From Dokdonia pacifica (GTDB taxonomy: Bacteria > Bacteroidota > Bacteroidia > Flavobacteriales > Flavobacteriaceae): DNA of 64,000 nucleotides. This document shows positions 1-8,633 of the stretch, piece by piece (position 1 is the first letter of the stretch; every line of letters starts with the position of its first letter). The translations under genes were made by a program, and so were the position numbers. The DNA lies in assembly GCF_900188275.1 (NCBI RefSeq), contig NZ_FZNY01000001.1:1302001-1366000 (forward strand), read 5' to 3'. The notes beneath the pieces were generated by a model that searched no databases, was not told the DNA's origin, and worked only from the letters and a program-made list of their open reading frames with translations.

Positions 1-1355
1 TTTATATCTGAGAAACTTTTAATAGGAGCAGGAGGTTCGTGTCCATAATTTACATGTTGGACCACCTCTCTTCTTTCGATAGGAGCTTGCGGCGGCATAT
101 CTTGAGCAACGTGTTGCTCTTGATGAGAAACAATTATCTTTTCATTACTTCCAAGTATATGCATCCAATGGTTAAATGCCATAGCTGCCTCTTCTGAAAG
201 TGGAGTATTACATTTACCTTCTGCCTGCAAAACTTCTAGTGTATATGGATTAATTTCTACAGTTGCTAATTTCTTTATAGTATCTCCTTCTTGTTTTCTT
301 AGTGAGAAAATACTTGTTTTTTTAGCATAACAATCATCAATATAATCTGCTACACAGTGATTCATGTCACATCCCTCCTGATATAACTCTTCAGAAGTCA
401 AAAGCTCTTTTGCACTGTATAGAATAGGAGCGTCATTTTTTACAATTTCTAAATGCATCCCTTTGATACCACTAGGAAGCCATGATAAGTAATTAGCCTT
501 ATTACGCATTTTTTGCATTTCTAGATGCCATTCTTGTGCTTGATTTAAAAGTGCCTCAAGGGATCTTCCTTTCATAGAAAAATATCTATCTCTTTGAATT
601 CTAGCCTCCAGATACTCCAATGCTTTATAGAGATCCCAATGATTGACTTGTTTTTGAATTGAAAAAAATTGAACTACACTTCTCCAAAATGAAGTGTTTC
701 CTTCTATTTGAGGCAATTTTGATCTTGTAAGCTCCATAGCCATTTGTTGTGATGCTCCATATCCTAATGCTTGTGCACGAACAATCGCTTCTGGCACACT
801 AAATCCTCTAGGGGTATTTCTAAACTCGTGCATCATTTTTGATGTGAATTTATCTGGCAAACCACTTAGTGATTTAACACTTTTACCAAAACCTAACTGT
901 ACATACCAAAGCTGATGTCTTAATGAAGATTCATAAAAAGAACTAATCAAAAAGACAGGAGTAGGATATTTTGCAAAGCAATAGTCGATTACATCTTCCA
1001 GTTGCTCTTCAGGATCAAAACTTGGGCGTTGCCACATTTCAATAGGACGTACTATCTTAAGTCCAAACGTACTTATGTTTGCTAGTACTTGTATATATAA
1101 CGGACTCCTTAAGATTTTATAACACCCTTGTGTATGCATGAGTATAAGTAAATCTTTAAATGTTGCACGTTTCCAAGTATGGCGTGTTTTGCTCATTTTT
1201 GAAAATGAACTCCATAGAAATGACTCTACTGTGCCTTTATTTTCTTGAGGTTTGTTTTCTGCATGGTAGATTTTTTCTACGAGAAGAATGTATTTACTCT
1301 TATTTTTTGAAGTTGTAGTTACTTCGGGTGGTTGTGTATTGTATAATGTTTCCAT
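1..1355 (-). CDS. PcfJ-like protein, 3' end cut by window edge
   Basis: I translated this by hand: an ATG at 1353-1355 opens a frame that runs without a stop off the left edge, giving 451 residues. Residues 325-385 carry the PcfJ-like signature (YQEGCDMNHCVADY, then SIFSLRK, ATVEI and LEVLQAEGKCN). The family is named after PcfJ of enterococcal conjugative plasmids, but related proteins are common on Bacteroidota chromosomes and their biochemical role is not established. The N-terminal 300 residues look helical and carry no motif I recognise. The tail after residue 410 is rich in Pro and Gln and may be a linker to a missing C-terminus. No conjugation gene is visible beside it, so a transfer role cannot be inferred from this window. 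Confidence 0.8.
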   Translation of the reverse strand, partial: METLYNTQPPEVTTTSKNKSKYILLVEKIYHAENKPQENKGTVESFLWSSFSKMSKTRHTWKRATFKDLLILMHTQGCYKILRSPLYIQVLANISTFGLKIVRPIEMWQRPSFDPEEQLEDVIDYCFAKYPTPVFLISSFYESSLRHQLWYVQLGFGKSVKSLSGLPDKFTSKMMHEFRNTPRGFSVPEAIVRAQALGYGASQQMAMELTRSKLPQIEGNTSFWRSVVQFFSIQKQVNHWDLYKALEYLEARIQRDRYFSMKGRSLEALLNQAQEWHLEMQKMRNKANYLSWLPSGIKGMHLEIVKNDAPILYSAKELLTSEELYQEGCDMNHCVADYIDDCYAKKTSIFSLRKQEGDTIKKLATVEINPYTLEVLQAEGKCNTPLSEEAAMAFNHWMHILGSNEKIIVSHQEQHVAQDMPPQAPIERREVVQHVNYGHEPPAPIKSFSDI

Positions 1356-1472
1356 GATTTCATAAACTTTAATTTTAGATGAAAGACTGGAAACACTGTG
1401 ATGTTTTCAGCCTATAGTTTGCTGTTTGTATTTGATAGCATATGATTGCTTTTTAATTGTATTTAAAACAAA

Positions 1473-1500
1473 AACCCCAGAGTTTTGAAGCTCTGGGGTT
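1473..1500 (-). terminator. Rho-independent terminator (minus strand)
   Basis: A 10-bp perfect stem (AACCCCAGAG / CTCTGGGGTT) with an 8-nt loop is followed on the minus strand by TTTTTGTTTT. It lies between the pcfJ-like start and the small ORF at 1522-1593, so it should end a short minus-strand transcript coming from the right. Confidence 0.75.
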
Positions 1501-1521
1501 CTATATATTGTTGACTATTAA

Positions 1522-1593
1522 TTAACTACAATATCGTGCCGTGAGCTGCGCATGTGCCTCGGAAATTTCTTGATATGTAATTACTATTGACAT
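1522..1593 (-). CDS. Possible small ORF or gene remnant upstream of pcfJ-like gene
   Basis: From the ATG at 1591-1593 this frame gives only 23 residues, but it stays open upstream to about position 1704, adding roughly 37 codons of protein-like composition (including PLDLHPHKQNVYEINKEK) without an ATG. A canonical terminator follows directly. This fits either a small gene with a non-ATG start or the 3' end of a decayed gene. An ATG in a different frame lies just upstream, so a frameshift is possible. I do not recognise the peptide and the call is weak. Confidence 0.25.
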   Translation of the reverse strand: MSIVITYQEISEAHAQLTARYCS

Positions 1594-1772
1594 TTTTTCT
1601 TTGTTTATCTCATAAACGTTTTGTTTATGAGGATGCAAATCTAAAGGCTTTTTTATGATTTCAAAATTTAATGTGTTATTTATATTTAGTCTAATTTTTA
1701 TTCAGGCATTTTATTTTTTGCATATGCCTTGTATTTTGTAGATTTAGTACTCCAATTAAAAACCAATCAACT

Positions 1773-2906
1773 ATGGGACTTTTTGATAAAATAAAAGAGA
1801 AACTTACCAATGAATTTATTGACATTGTTGAGTGGCTTGATTATACAGATGATACAATAGCGCATCGTTTTGAGCGCTATCAGAATGAGATTAAGAATGG
1901 CGCAAAATTAATTGTACGAGAGGGACAAGCAGCCGTTTTTGTGAACGAAGGACAACTTGCAGATGTATTTACACCAGGCTCTTATGATCTTACAACACAG
2001 AATTTACCGATTTTAACAACACTTAAGGGATGGAAGTATGGATTTAATTCTCCATTCAAAGCTGAGGTGTATTTTGTAAACACGCATCTTTTTACGGATG
2101 AGAAATGGGGGACTAAAAACCCTATTACTTTAAGTGATGAGCGTTTTGGTCTTGTCGAAATACGTGCCTTTGGAACGTATGCTTTTAAAGTGTCAGACCC
2201 AGGGAAATTTATTATAGATATTGTAGGTACAGATAGTAATTTTACCAACTTTGAGATTAATGAGCATCTAAAAAGTTTAATTGCTACTCGTTTTACAGAT
2301 ACGGTAGGAGAGGCAAATCTCCCTATAGAGTTATATGCGGCAAATACTTCAGAGTTGTCAGAAACCTGTCAAGAAGTAATGCAACCTGAATTTACCTCTG
2401 TGGGAATTTCATTAGAGCGTTTTTATATAGAAAATGTCTCTATGCCGGAAGAGCTTAAAAAGGAGATCTTCGAATATAGTCGTATCGATAAATTGGACCT
2501 AGATAAGTTAACTAAATTCAAAACAGCTAAGGCTATCGAGGCAGCCGCAGCTAATGAAGGAGGTACCGCAGGAGCAGGAATGGGAATGGGAATGGGCTTT
2601 GTATTGGCACAACAGATGGGAGGAATGATGAGCCCTCAAATGGGAGGACAACAACCGATGCAACAACAAGCGCCTGGAGTACCACCTCCAATGCCAGCAC
2701 AAACACAGTATTTTTATGCGGCAAATGGGACACAACAAGGGCCCGTTTCTTTTGAGCAATTGAAAGCGCTTTTTGCAAGTAGAACTATAAATCGTGATAG
2801 TTTAATATGGAAGCAAGGAATGGCTAATTGGACAGCACTTAAGGATGTTGAAGAATTGAAATCATTCTTGGGAGGAAATACACCACCACCATTACCACAA
2901 CAATAA
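1773..2906 (+). CDS. SPFH (band 7) domain protein with C-terminal GYF_2 domain
   Basis: A 377-residue protein in three parts. Residues 1-245 form an SPFH/band-7 type domain of the YdjI-like class (opening MGLFDKIKEKL, then KLIVREGQAAVFVNEGQ and FTPGSYDL). Residues 265-315 are a linker rich in Gly, Met, Gln and Pro. Residues 317-368 are a GYF_2 domain (FYAANGTQQGPVSFEQL, LIWKQGMANW). The family is known for membrane-associated scaffolding; in Bacillus, ydjI sits with zinc-ribbon and PspA-type genes in a membrane-stress operon. The gene 59 bases downstream encodes a zinc-ribbon membrane protein, which supports a similar pairing here, but no PspA homologue is present in the window. The envelope role is inferred from family and context. 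Confidence 0.8.
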   Translation: MGLFDKIKEKLTNEFIDIVEWLDYTDDTIAHRFERYQNEIKNGAKLIVREGQAAVFVNEGQLADVFTPGSYDLTTQNLPILTTLKGWKYGFNSPFKAEVYFVNTHLFTDEKWGTKNPITLSDERFGLVEIRAFGTYAFKVSDPGKFIIDIVGTDSNFTNFEINEHLKSLIATRFTDTVGEANLPIELYAANTSELSETCQEVMQPEFTSVGISLERFYIENVSMPEELKKEIFEYSRIDKLDLDKLTKFKTAKAIEAAAANEGGTAGAGMGMGMGFVLAQQMGGMMSPQMGGQQPMQQQAPGVPPPMPAQTQYFYAANGTQQGPVSFEQLKALFASRTINRDSLIWKQGMANWTALKDVEELKSFLGGNTPPPLPQQ

Positions 2907-2930
2907 ATAGAGATTTTTAAATTCATAATA

Positions 2931-2954
2931 AGTTGCGCTTTTTAAAGCGCAACT
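2931..2954 (+). promoter_or_regulatory. Perfect hairpin just upstream of zinc-ribbon gene
   Basis: AGTTGCGCTTT pairs perfectly with AAAGCGCAACT across a 2-nt centre, and the structure ends 10 bases before the start codon at 2965. There is no T-run, so it is not a classical terminator. It could tune expression of the second gene of the pair or be a processing site. Confidence 0.45.
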
Positions 2955-2964
2955 ATCTCAATGT

Positions 2965-4086
2965 ATGTCAACACCAGAATCTACTGTACAACAACACACA
3001 GAACTTAAAAGGTCATGTATCAATTGTGGAGCCGAGCTTAAATATAAGCCCGGAACTACATCTGTTACTTGTGAGTATTGTGGTCACAAAGAAGAAATCA
3101 CAGTAGATCCTAATGGTTTTGAAGAACTGGAACTCTCATTATATCTTAAGGAAATGGGAGCACAGTCACATAGTGAGAAAATCTCTATGTTACATTGTAA
3201 AAATTGTGGTGCCAATCAACATATAGAGGAGAATTACAAATCACTACATTGTGTGTATTGTAGTATGCCTTTAATTGTTGAAGACATGTATACAGAAGAT
3301 TGGATATTGCCAGGTGCTGTATTGCCTTTTCAAATAGATCAAAAACAATCATTCCAAACCTTTAAAAAATGGGTGAGCGGTCTTTGGTGGGCTCCTAATA
3401 ACCTTAAAAAGGCATCTCTTGATCCTCAGTTCACAAAAGGCTTGTATTTACCTTATTGGACTTTTGATGCACAGCTAAGAGCTACTTATACTGGACAACG
3501 AGGCGTATATTACTACGAAACACAACGATATAAAGATAGTAAAGGAAACTCACGCACACGACAAGTTCGTAAAACACGATGGTATCCTGCATCAGGCAGA
3601 ATATCGGGTTTTATAGATGATACTCTTATAAAAGCTTCACAACAAAAAACAGGGCGTATTCCTAAGAAAATTGCACGATGGAATCTGCAAAAACTACAAC
3701 CTTTTAATAGTAGTTTTTTAAGAGGATTTATCACAGAAAAATATACAATTCCTTTGCAAGAAGGACATTTAGAATCCAAAGAAGAAGCACGTCGTATAGC
3801 AGATCGTTGGTGTAGAAGAGATATAGGAGGAGATACACAACGTGTAAGCAGTATAGATATGAAGCTTTCTGAAGAAACTTTTAAGCATATATTACTTCCA
3901 GTTTATGTGAGCTCATATAGATATAATGGAAAAGAATATAATTTCTTTGTAAATGGAGAAACTGGGACTATTTCTGGAAGTAGGCCGTATTCTTTTTGGA
4001 AAATCTTTTTTGCTGTTGTCTTTGCTATCCTATTGATTGTAACTATTGTGTTTATAGCGCAAGCCTCTGAAGGTGCTTCTTACTGA
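2965..4086 (+). CDS. Double zinc-ribbon, single-pass membrane protein
   Basis: A 373-residue protein. Two CxxC...CxxC ribbons are visible: C18/C21 with C36/C39, and a second pair near residues 78-98 (LHCKNCG, LHCVYC). The middle is a beta-rich domain with Trp- and Tyr-rich segments (LYLPYWTFDAQLRATYTGQ, LLPVYVSSYRYNGKEYNFFV). A single hydrophobic helix spans about 345-367, leaving a short tail. Databases often mislabel such proteins as PriA helicases because of the zinc ribbon, and no helicase motif is present. The layout resembles zinc-ribbon partners of SPFH proteins such as YdjG. The gene follows the SPFH/GYF_2 gene in the same direction, probably in one operon. Function unknown; a membrane-stress or scaffold role is inferred. 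Confidence 0.7.
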   Translation: MSTPESTVQQHTELKRSCINCGAELKYKPGTTSVTCEYCGHKEEITVDPNGFEELELSLYLKEMGAQSHSEKISMLHCKNCGANQHIEENYKSLHCVYCSMPLIVEDMYTEDWILPGAVLPFQIDQKQSFQTFKKWVSGLWWAPNNLKKASLDPQFTKGLYLPYWTFDAQLRATYTGQRGVYYYETQRYKDSKGNSRTRQVRKTRWYPASGRISGFIDDTLIKASQQKTGRIPKKIARWNLQKLQPFNSSFLRGFITEKYTIPLQEGHLESKEEARRIADRWCRRDIGGDTQRVSSIDMKLSEETFKHILLPVYVSSYRYNGKEYNFFVNGETGTISGSRPYSFWKIFFAVVFAILLIVTIVFIAQASEGASY

Positions 4087-4145
4087 TTTTATATCTATTA
4101 TTTATTTAATAAATGATCCAAAAGAAATAAGTATAATACCCCTTT

Positions 4146-4874
4146 TTATAAACTAGGAATAAATCCTTCAAAAATAATAGTATCGTAAAGTGCTTTATAA
4201 AGCTCAATTTGTGACTGACTACGAGCTGTCCACAATAGTATAGGGACTCCCTTCTCTTTAAAGTAAGACACTCTTTTATTAGGTAAATCGTCTATGTCGT
4301 ATGCGACAAAATCAGGAGACATACGCTTGTTCAATTGAAAATAATTATAGATATGATTTATTGGAAAAATTAACGTAGAAGGCTCTGCAAGTTGTCCTAC
4401 ATTGTAGGTGTGAGTTTGCTTACTTAGCCATTTTACAGAAGATCTATTAAAGGACTGTAAAGCGACATCGCCTTTATACTCTTTAAGTAATGACAATGTA
4501 TTTTTTTCTAGTTTTTTTGAGAGACTATGTGTTTTAAATTCTATTAATAAAGGTACTTGCCCTTTTACAAAGTGCAATACTTCTTGAAGTGTAGGAATTG
4601 TTTGAGATGTATTAAAAAGAGAGTGGTTTTTTAATGTTGTTTTAGTGAGTGATTTTGTTTTTTTTGAACTATTACAAACTCGTTTTAAATCGGTATCGTG
4701 AAAAACAATAACGGTTCCGTCCTTTATAATCTGTATGTCAAGTTCTATCGGGTAATTTTCTTTTATTGCTTTCGCGAAAGCGGATAAAGAATTTTCCGGA
4801 ATTTTAAGATTGCCATCATGTAAACCACGATGAGCAATAGGTCTAGTGGTAAGCCATGTAGCAATCTTTTTCAC
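4146..4874 (-). CDS. Glycerophosphodiester phosphodiesterase
   Basis: A 242-residue GDPD-family protein. It would hydrolyse glycerophosphodiesters to sn-glycerol-3-phosphate and an alcohol using a divalent metal. The catalytic signature is complete: HRG at residues 15-17, PENS near 26-29, the ELD metal-binding acids near residues 45-47, and FHD with the second catalytic His near 60. No signal peptide is evident, so the protein is probably cytoplasmic (UgpQ-like). The palindrome GCTTTCGCGAAAGC lies inside the gene and encodes AFAKA within the segment ENSLSAFAKAI, where many GDPDs have a similar ENTLAAF helix, so it does not appear to break the fold. Family certain; exact substrate unknown. Confidence 0.9.
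   Translation of the reverse strand: MKKIATWLTTRPIAHRGLHDGNLKIPENSLSAFAKAIKENYPIELDIQIIKDGTVIVFHDTDLKRVCNSSKKTKSLTKTTLKNHSLFNTSQTIPTLQEVLHFVKGQVPLLIEFKTHSLSKKLEKNTLSLLKEYKGDVALQSFNRSSVKWLSKQTHTYNVGQLAEPSTLIFPINHIYNYFQLNKRMSPDFVAYDIDDLPNKRVSYFKEKGVPILLWTARSQSQIELYKALYDTIIFEGFIPSL
4768..4781. repeat. Palindrome GCTTTCGCGAAAGC, copy 1 (in GDPD gene)
   Basis: Exact 14-bp palindrome, read as AFAKA in the host gene. Confidence 0.95.
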
Positions 4875-4890
4875 TTCAAGGGTGTGTTAA

Positions 4891-5553
4891 TTATGCTTCT
4901 TCTGCAAGTTCTTTTTCTGTAAAAGCTCTAAAAGCAAATTTGTATCCTTCATATCCGGCAATAGCATAGAAGAATAAATCCATACCACTGAAAGTTTCTT
5001 TCATCATAGGGATGATTTCGGAAAGATTGATTAAACTAAAAGTCTCAAAATAACCAAGATTTTCATAATTAGCTATAGAGCCTACAAGGCTAAAGTAGTT
5101 TCCTAAAAGACAACTAACAATAGCAATAATAGCACCTGAGATTCCAAAAATTTGATCCATCCCTTTACCGAAAATACGCATAGAAATTCCTACACCAGCA
5201 CCTATGGCAATGGCCATATAACCAATCTGATACCCTGTGGCCACTGTGATTGCAGCCCATAATAAGGCGCCAATAAAGCCTACCAAAACCCCTGTGCCTA
5301 TAGCTGCAGGAAGATTTTGCTCTGATCTGTATTTTTCTAATGCTTTCTCTGAGACTCTAGCCATTGCAACTTGTCTATCAAGTGCTTCTGTGTCATCCAT
5401 TTGTTCTAATACAGTTTCGTCGTAATTATAATCTCGACATTCTCCTTCAAAATCAGCTTTCCTTTTAGTAAGGCTGCATAAGAGACCCTGTTCCATATCT
5501 AATTCTCGGTTAGTACATTTTTTACAAAATTGAAGATGTTCTTCTCTTGTCAT
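4891..5553 (-). CDS. Conserved flavobacterial membrane protein with Cys motif
   Basis: A 220-residue protein I cannot place in a named family. The first 45 residues are soluble and hold a spaced Cys pattern (FCKKCTNRELD, LLCSLTK, ECRDYNYDE) resembling a small metal-binding or redox module. A short acidic linker follows, then from about residue 82 three or four hydrophobic helices, one Gly-rich (IAIGAGVGISMRIFGKGMD). The C-terminus is soluble (EGYKFAFRAFTEKELAEEA). It ends 16 bases before the GDPD gene, and the two could be cotranscribed. A cytoplasmic Cys module with a membrane anchor is what can be seen; no function is proposed. Confidence 0.6.
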   Translation of the reverse strand: MTREEHLQFCKKCTNRELDMEQGLLCSLTKRKADFEGECRDYNYDETVLEQMDDTEALDRQVAMARVSEKALEKYRSEQNLPAAIGTGVLVGFIGALLWAAITVATGYQIGYMAIAIGAGVGISMRIFGKGMDQIFGISGAIIAIVSCLLGNYFSLVGSIANYENLGYFETFSLINLSEIIPMMKETFSGMDLFFYAIAGYEGYKFAFRAFTEKELAEEA

Positions 5554-5633
5554 AATTTGAATGGTTAATTGTTTTTAATTATTAGAATAGGAGGGTTTTG
5601 TGAGATCAATATACATTAATTTTATAGAGCAAT

Positions 5634-5663
5634 AAAAAGCCCCTTCTATAGAAGAGGCTTTTT
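5634..5663 (-). terminator. Rho-independent terminator (both directions possible)
   Basis: AAAAAGCC pairs with GGCTTTTT around an inner TTCTATAGAA hairpin. It sits just past the stop of the HhH protein gene (minus strand) and should end the HhH-OmpA operon. Confidence 0.8.
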
Positions 5664-5687
5664 GTGTTAAATTAGAGAAAGAGTTGT

Positions 5688-6290
5688 CTATTCTTTCCCG
5701 TAATCATGTTCATCTTGCCATTTTTTAAGTTCACCCCATTTTCCTTCGGCAGCTAGTTTTGCTTGCATAGGCCATGATTGAGGACGATGTATTTCAAAAC
5801 GTTTTCCACCACTTTGAAGAACTTCTTGGCATTTTTCTACAGTAGTGTCTCCTAAAGAGGCCCATGTCTTGATATCAAAATTGTGAAATAGTTCTCTTAT
5901 TTTTGGACCAATTCCTTCTACCACGGTAAGATCATCTTCTTTAATAGTTTTTCCAAAAGCTGCTTTTGCAGCTGCAGGATCATAAGGAACAATGGTAATA
6001 GTAGGTTCAGGAATTGTTTCCGTTTGAGCCGCAAATGATGAAGACATACTCGCAGTACTACTAGCGGCAACAGGTGCTGCAGTTGCTGTTTTAAGTTGTG
6101 AACGGCATGCTTCTAAATCTGCCTTTAAAGAAGCATTTTTACGTTTCCATAAATCGAGGTCATCACTAGAATCATTGCCTTTTCCAGCAAGACGTCCTAA
6201 TAAGTATCCTAAAATTGCGCATATAAGGCCAACAAGAAGCGGTATGAGCCAGCACGGTATGTTTGATAAGTCTATTATTAATAAATTCAT
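5688..6290 (-). CDS. Membrane-anchored protein with helix-hairpin-helix domain
   Basis: A 200-residue protein. One N-terminal membrane helix (about residues 10-32, IPCWLIPLLVGLICAILGYL) is followed by a coiled-coil segment, a low-complexity Ala/Ser/Thr linker, and a C-terminal domain of about 80 residues beginning LTVVEGIGPKI. The EGIGPK motif is typical of helix-hairpin-helix domains in the family often annotated as predicted 5' DNA nuclease or flap-endonuclease-like. No catalytic acids typical of a nuclease stand out, so a binding role is as likely. The gene lies 16 bases downstream of the double OmpA-like gene on the same strand, and this pairing of HhH and OmpA-like proteins recurs in Bacteroidota. 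Role unknown. Confidence 0.65.
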   Translation of the reverse strand: MNLLIIDLSNIPCWLIPLLVGLICAILGYLLGRLAGKGNDSSDDLDLWKRKNASLKADLEACRSQLKTATAAPVAASSTASMSSSFAAQTETIPEPTITIVPYDPAAAKAAFGKTIKEDDLTVVEGIGPKIRELFHNFDIKTWASLGDTTVEKCQEVLQSGGKRFEIHRPQSWPMQAKLAAEGKWGELKKWQDEHDYGKE

Positions 6291-6306
6291 TTCTTTAATT
6301 TTTTAG

Positions 6307-7257
6307 TTAGTTTATTCTGACGATAGAGCGTCTGTTTTTTGCTTTACCTTCTTCGGTTTCATTAGAAGCTATAGGTTCGTCTGGCCCTTTTGAGGTAGTA
6401 ATGATTTTGGATTCAGGTATTCCATTACCTTTAAAATATCCTTTTACATAATCGGCTCTTTTTTTACCTAAAGGCATGTTTGTAGCACGACTACCACTAT
6501 TATCTGTATGCCCTTCTATAGTTATAGAAGAACCTTCTACTTTGTCTAAATAACGACTAATATCTGCTATTTTTTGACGCTGTTCTGTCGTAAGGTTTAT
6601 GGATGCTTGCGCATTACCGAAATGAAGAATTAACGGATCGTCATTAATACGTTTTTTGAGATTTTCTAATTCTTTTAAATCACTGGCTTCATCAGTATTT
6701 GCGGCTCTATTATGTATTAAATAATTTATAGGTCCTTTAAATATAGAATCATTTGCTATTAAAGAATTGTCTTCTTTTCCAAAAATATTTAGTTGCCTAG
6801 AAGATATTCCTTTTGAACTTAAGTAATTCTTTACAGCATTTGCTCTAGCAACTCCCAAATTAGGAAATGCAGAGGGGTTATTTTCAGTAGAGGTATAAAG
6901 TCCTGTAATATCTAAATATTTCTCATTATTCTCATCAAGATATCTTTGCAACTCATCTATTCCTATGTTTATTTTATCAGAGATAGGGGTTAATGGGTTA
7001 AAGTCAGAAATAGTAAAGTTAAAATTATCATTGCTTGAATATGCAAAGTTTCCGTCGGGGTCTTTAAAAGTAAAGCCCATGTTTGTAGCAGTTGGAGGCG
7101 TTGTTTCAGCTACTGCTTCTTTTTGATTATTTAGGTGTTGATCTTCTTTAGATTCTTCCTTGTGTGTTGCATCTTTACAACAGAAAAACCACATTAAAAT
7201 CATTCCAATAATAATCGTAAGCAAAATACCGAAGAGGTATTTCGTTTTCTTACTCAT
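6307..7257 (-). CDS. Membrane-anchored protein with two OmpA-like domains
   Basis: A 316-residue protein. An N-terminal hydrophobic helix (about 7-26) ends in two Cys residues, followed by a charged linker. Two OmpA C-terminal-like (peptidoglycan-binding fold) domains follow: a divergent one around residues 95-165 (ARANAVKNYLSSKGI), and a canonical one around 210-316 with SITIEGHTDNSGS and KKRADYVKGYF, ending NRRSIVRIN. The first domain lacks the TDxxG signature, so only the second is expected to bind diaminopimelate-type peptidoglycan. The gene is first in a two-gene operon with the HhH protein. It probably links the cytoplasmic membrane to the cell wall; what it carries is unknown. Confidence 0.75.
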   Translation of the reverse strand: MSKKTKYLFGILLTIIIGMILMWFFCCKDATHKEESKEDQHLNNQKEAVAETTPPTATNMGFTFKDPDGNFAYSSNDNFNFTISDFNPLTPISDKINIGIDELQRYLDENNEKYLDITGLYTSTENNPSAFPNLGVARANAVKNYLSSKGISSRQLNIFGKEDNSLIANDSIFKGPINYLIHNRAANTDEASDLKELENLKKRINDDPLILHFGNAQASINLTTEQRQKIADISRYLDKVEGSSITIEGHTDNSGSRATNMPLGKKRADYVKGYFKGNGIPESKIITTSKGPDEPIASNETEEGKAKNRRSIVRIN

Positions 7258-7448
7258 TTTGGTTAGTTTTTGGTTAATAGTGTTTTAAAGTTACTAAAAA
7301 ATGTTAAAGAAACGCATTAGCGTTTTTTGGAAGAATATTTTGTAAATAATCGATAGAGATGCTACGGTTGTCGATAAAGAACTTAAGAAACGTTTTTTGT
7401 TTTAAATAAAGTAACTATACAAGGCTCATTGTTGTATCATAAAAATAA

Positions 7449-8633
7449 TCAATTACTTCTTTTTCTATAAATAGAAATTAAACCAAATAATGGACCTATT
7501 CCTAATACTAAAAATAAATAGGAAGGATTTATAAATGCTTGTAATAGAAGTAATAATTGAATACTTACAATGGTAATTGCAAAACCAATACAATTTACAA
7601 TAGTAAGAGCTGTTCCTTTGTATACAGGGTCGGCATTTTGAGCAACAAGTGTTGAAAATAAAGGCGAATCTGCGATAACAACCATCCCCCATACAGCTAG
7701 TAAGGTCATAAATAACAATTGTGAAGGTATTTCAAATAATAAGGGTGACATAAAACAAAAAACACCAGAGAGTGCAAGAGCTATAGTGGCTGTTTTTTTT
7801 GTTCCTTTTTTAAGGGATACATAACCAGCTATTATACAAGAAATAGCTCCTATCCCTATTACAATAAAAGAAGAAATGGCGATGTTTAAAGTGCTTTCAG
7901 GATGTAATGTATTATAGGAAGCTATAATCATAGGAACAAATGCCCAAAATGCATATAACTCCCACATGTGTCCAAAGTAACCGAAAGCTGCGGCTTTGAA
8001 TTTTTTATTTTTAAAAATGTTATGGATTACAGAAAAATCTAAAGTGGCGCTTTTTTTTCTATAAGGACCATCTGGAACTAGAAAAGCTAAAAGGAGTCCT
8101 CCTAGCAAAGCAATAATTGATGTAATTACTACGATTGTTTTCCAAGGAAGTTGTTCTGTAAAACCTTTTAAAATATGTGGAAAGGCAGTTCCTAATACTA
8201 GAGCTCCCACGAGAAAACCTAAAGACTTTCCTAATCCCTTATTGTAATAATCGGCAGCAATTTTCATTCCTACAGGATAAATACCTGCTAAGAAAAAACC
8301 AGTCAAAAAGCGTAAAATAAGAATACTTGTAAGAGAATTGTGATTCCAAACAATTGCAAGGTTAAAAATAGCAGCAATGAAGGCGCTTATTAAAAATACT
8401 TTTGAAGGAGAAAATCTATCGGCAATCGTAAAAATAGCAAATAAGAGCGTCCCTGCTATAAACCCAAATTGGACCGCAGAGGTTATATGGGCGAGTGTGT
8501 TTTCTGGAAGCGAAAAATGAATAATAAGATCTTGTAATATTGCATTACTAGAAAACCAAAGTGATGTGCCACAAAATTGAGAAACTACAATAACTGGTAA
8601 AATCCATTTAGGGATGGGTGTATTATTGATCAA
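7449..8633 (-). CDS. Major facilitator superfamily transporter
   Basis: A 394-residue protein with about 12 hydrophobic helices spread over its length and very short termini, the normal size for an MFS permease. The first helix pair contains QFCGTSLWFSSNAIL and the loop after helix 2 has ADRFSPSK, in the position of the MFS motif A. The substrate cannot be read from the sequence. It stands alone between a 190-base and a 345-base gap, so context does not help. Confidence 0.8.
   Translation of the reverse strand: MINNTPIPKWILPVIVVSQFCGTSLWFSSNAILQDLIIHFSLPENTLAHITSAVQFGFIAGTLLFAIFTIADRFSPSKVFLISAFIAAIFNLAIVWNHNSLTSILILRFLTGFFLAGIYPVGMKIAADYYNKGLGKSLGFLVGALVLGTAFPHILKGFTEQLPWKTIVVITSIIALLGGLLLAFLVPDGPYRKKSATLDFSVIHNIFKNKKFKAAAFGYFGHMWELYAFWAFVPMIIASYNTLHPESTLNIAISSFIVIGIGAISCIIAGYVSLKKGTKKTATIALALSGVFCFMSPLLFEIPSQLLFMTLLAVWGMVVIADSPLFSTLVAQNADPVYKGTALTIVNCIGFAITIVSIQLLLLLQAFINPSYLFLVLGIGPLFGLISIYRKRSN

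Larger units (their letters stand above)
1356..1772. other. Intergenic region between divergent genes
   Basis: About 420 bases. It holds the terminator at 1473-1500 and the possible small ORF described separately. The stretch 1600-1772 is AT-rich. TATTTTG at 1732-1738 resembles a Bacteroidota -7 box for the SPFH gene, but no well-placed -33 element is visible. Confidence 0.5.

Noticed and set aside
1711-1740. Complete Bacteroidota promoter before the SPFH gene
   Set aside because: TTTTTTG and TATTTTG are present, but only about 11 bases separate them and the -7 box is one base short, so spacing does not fit.
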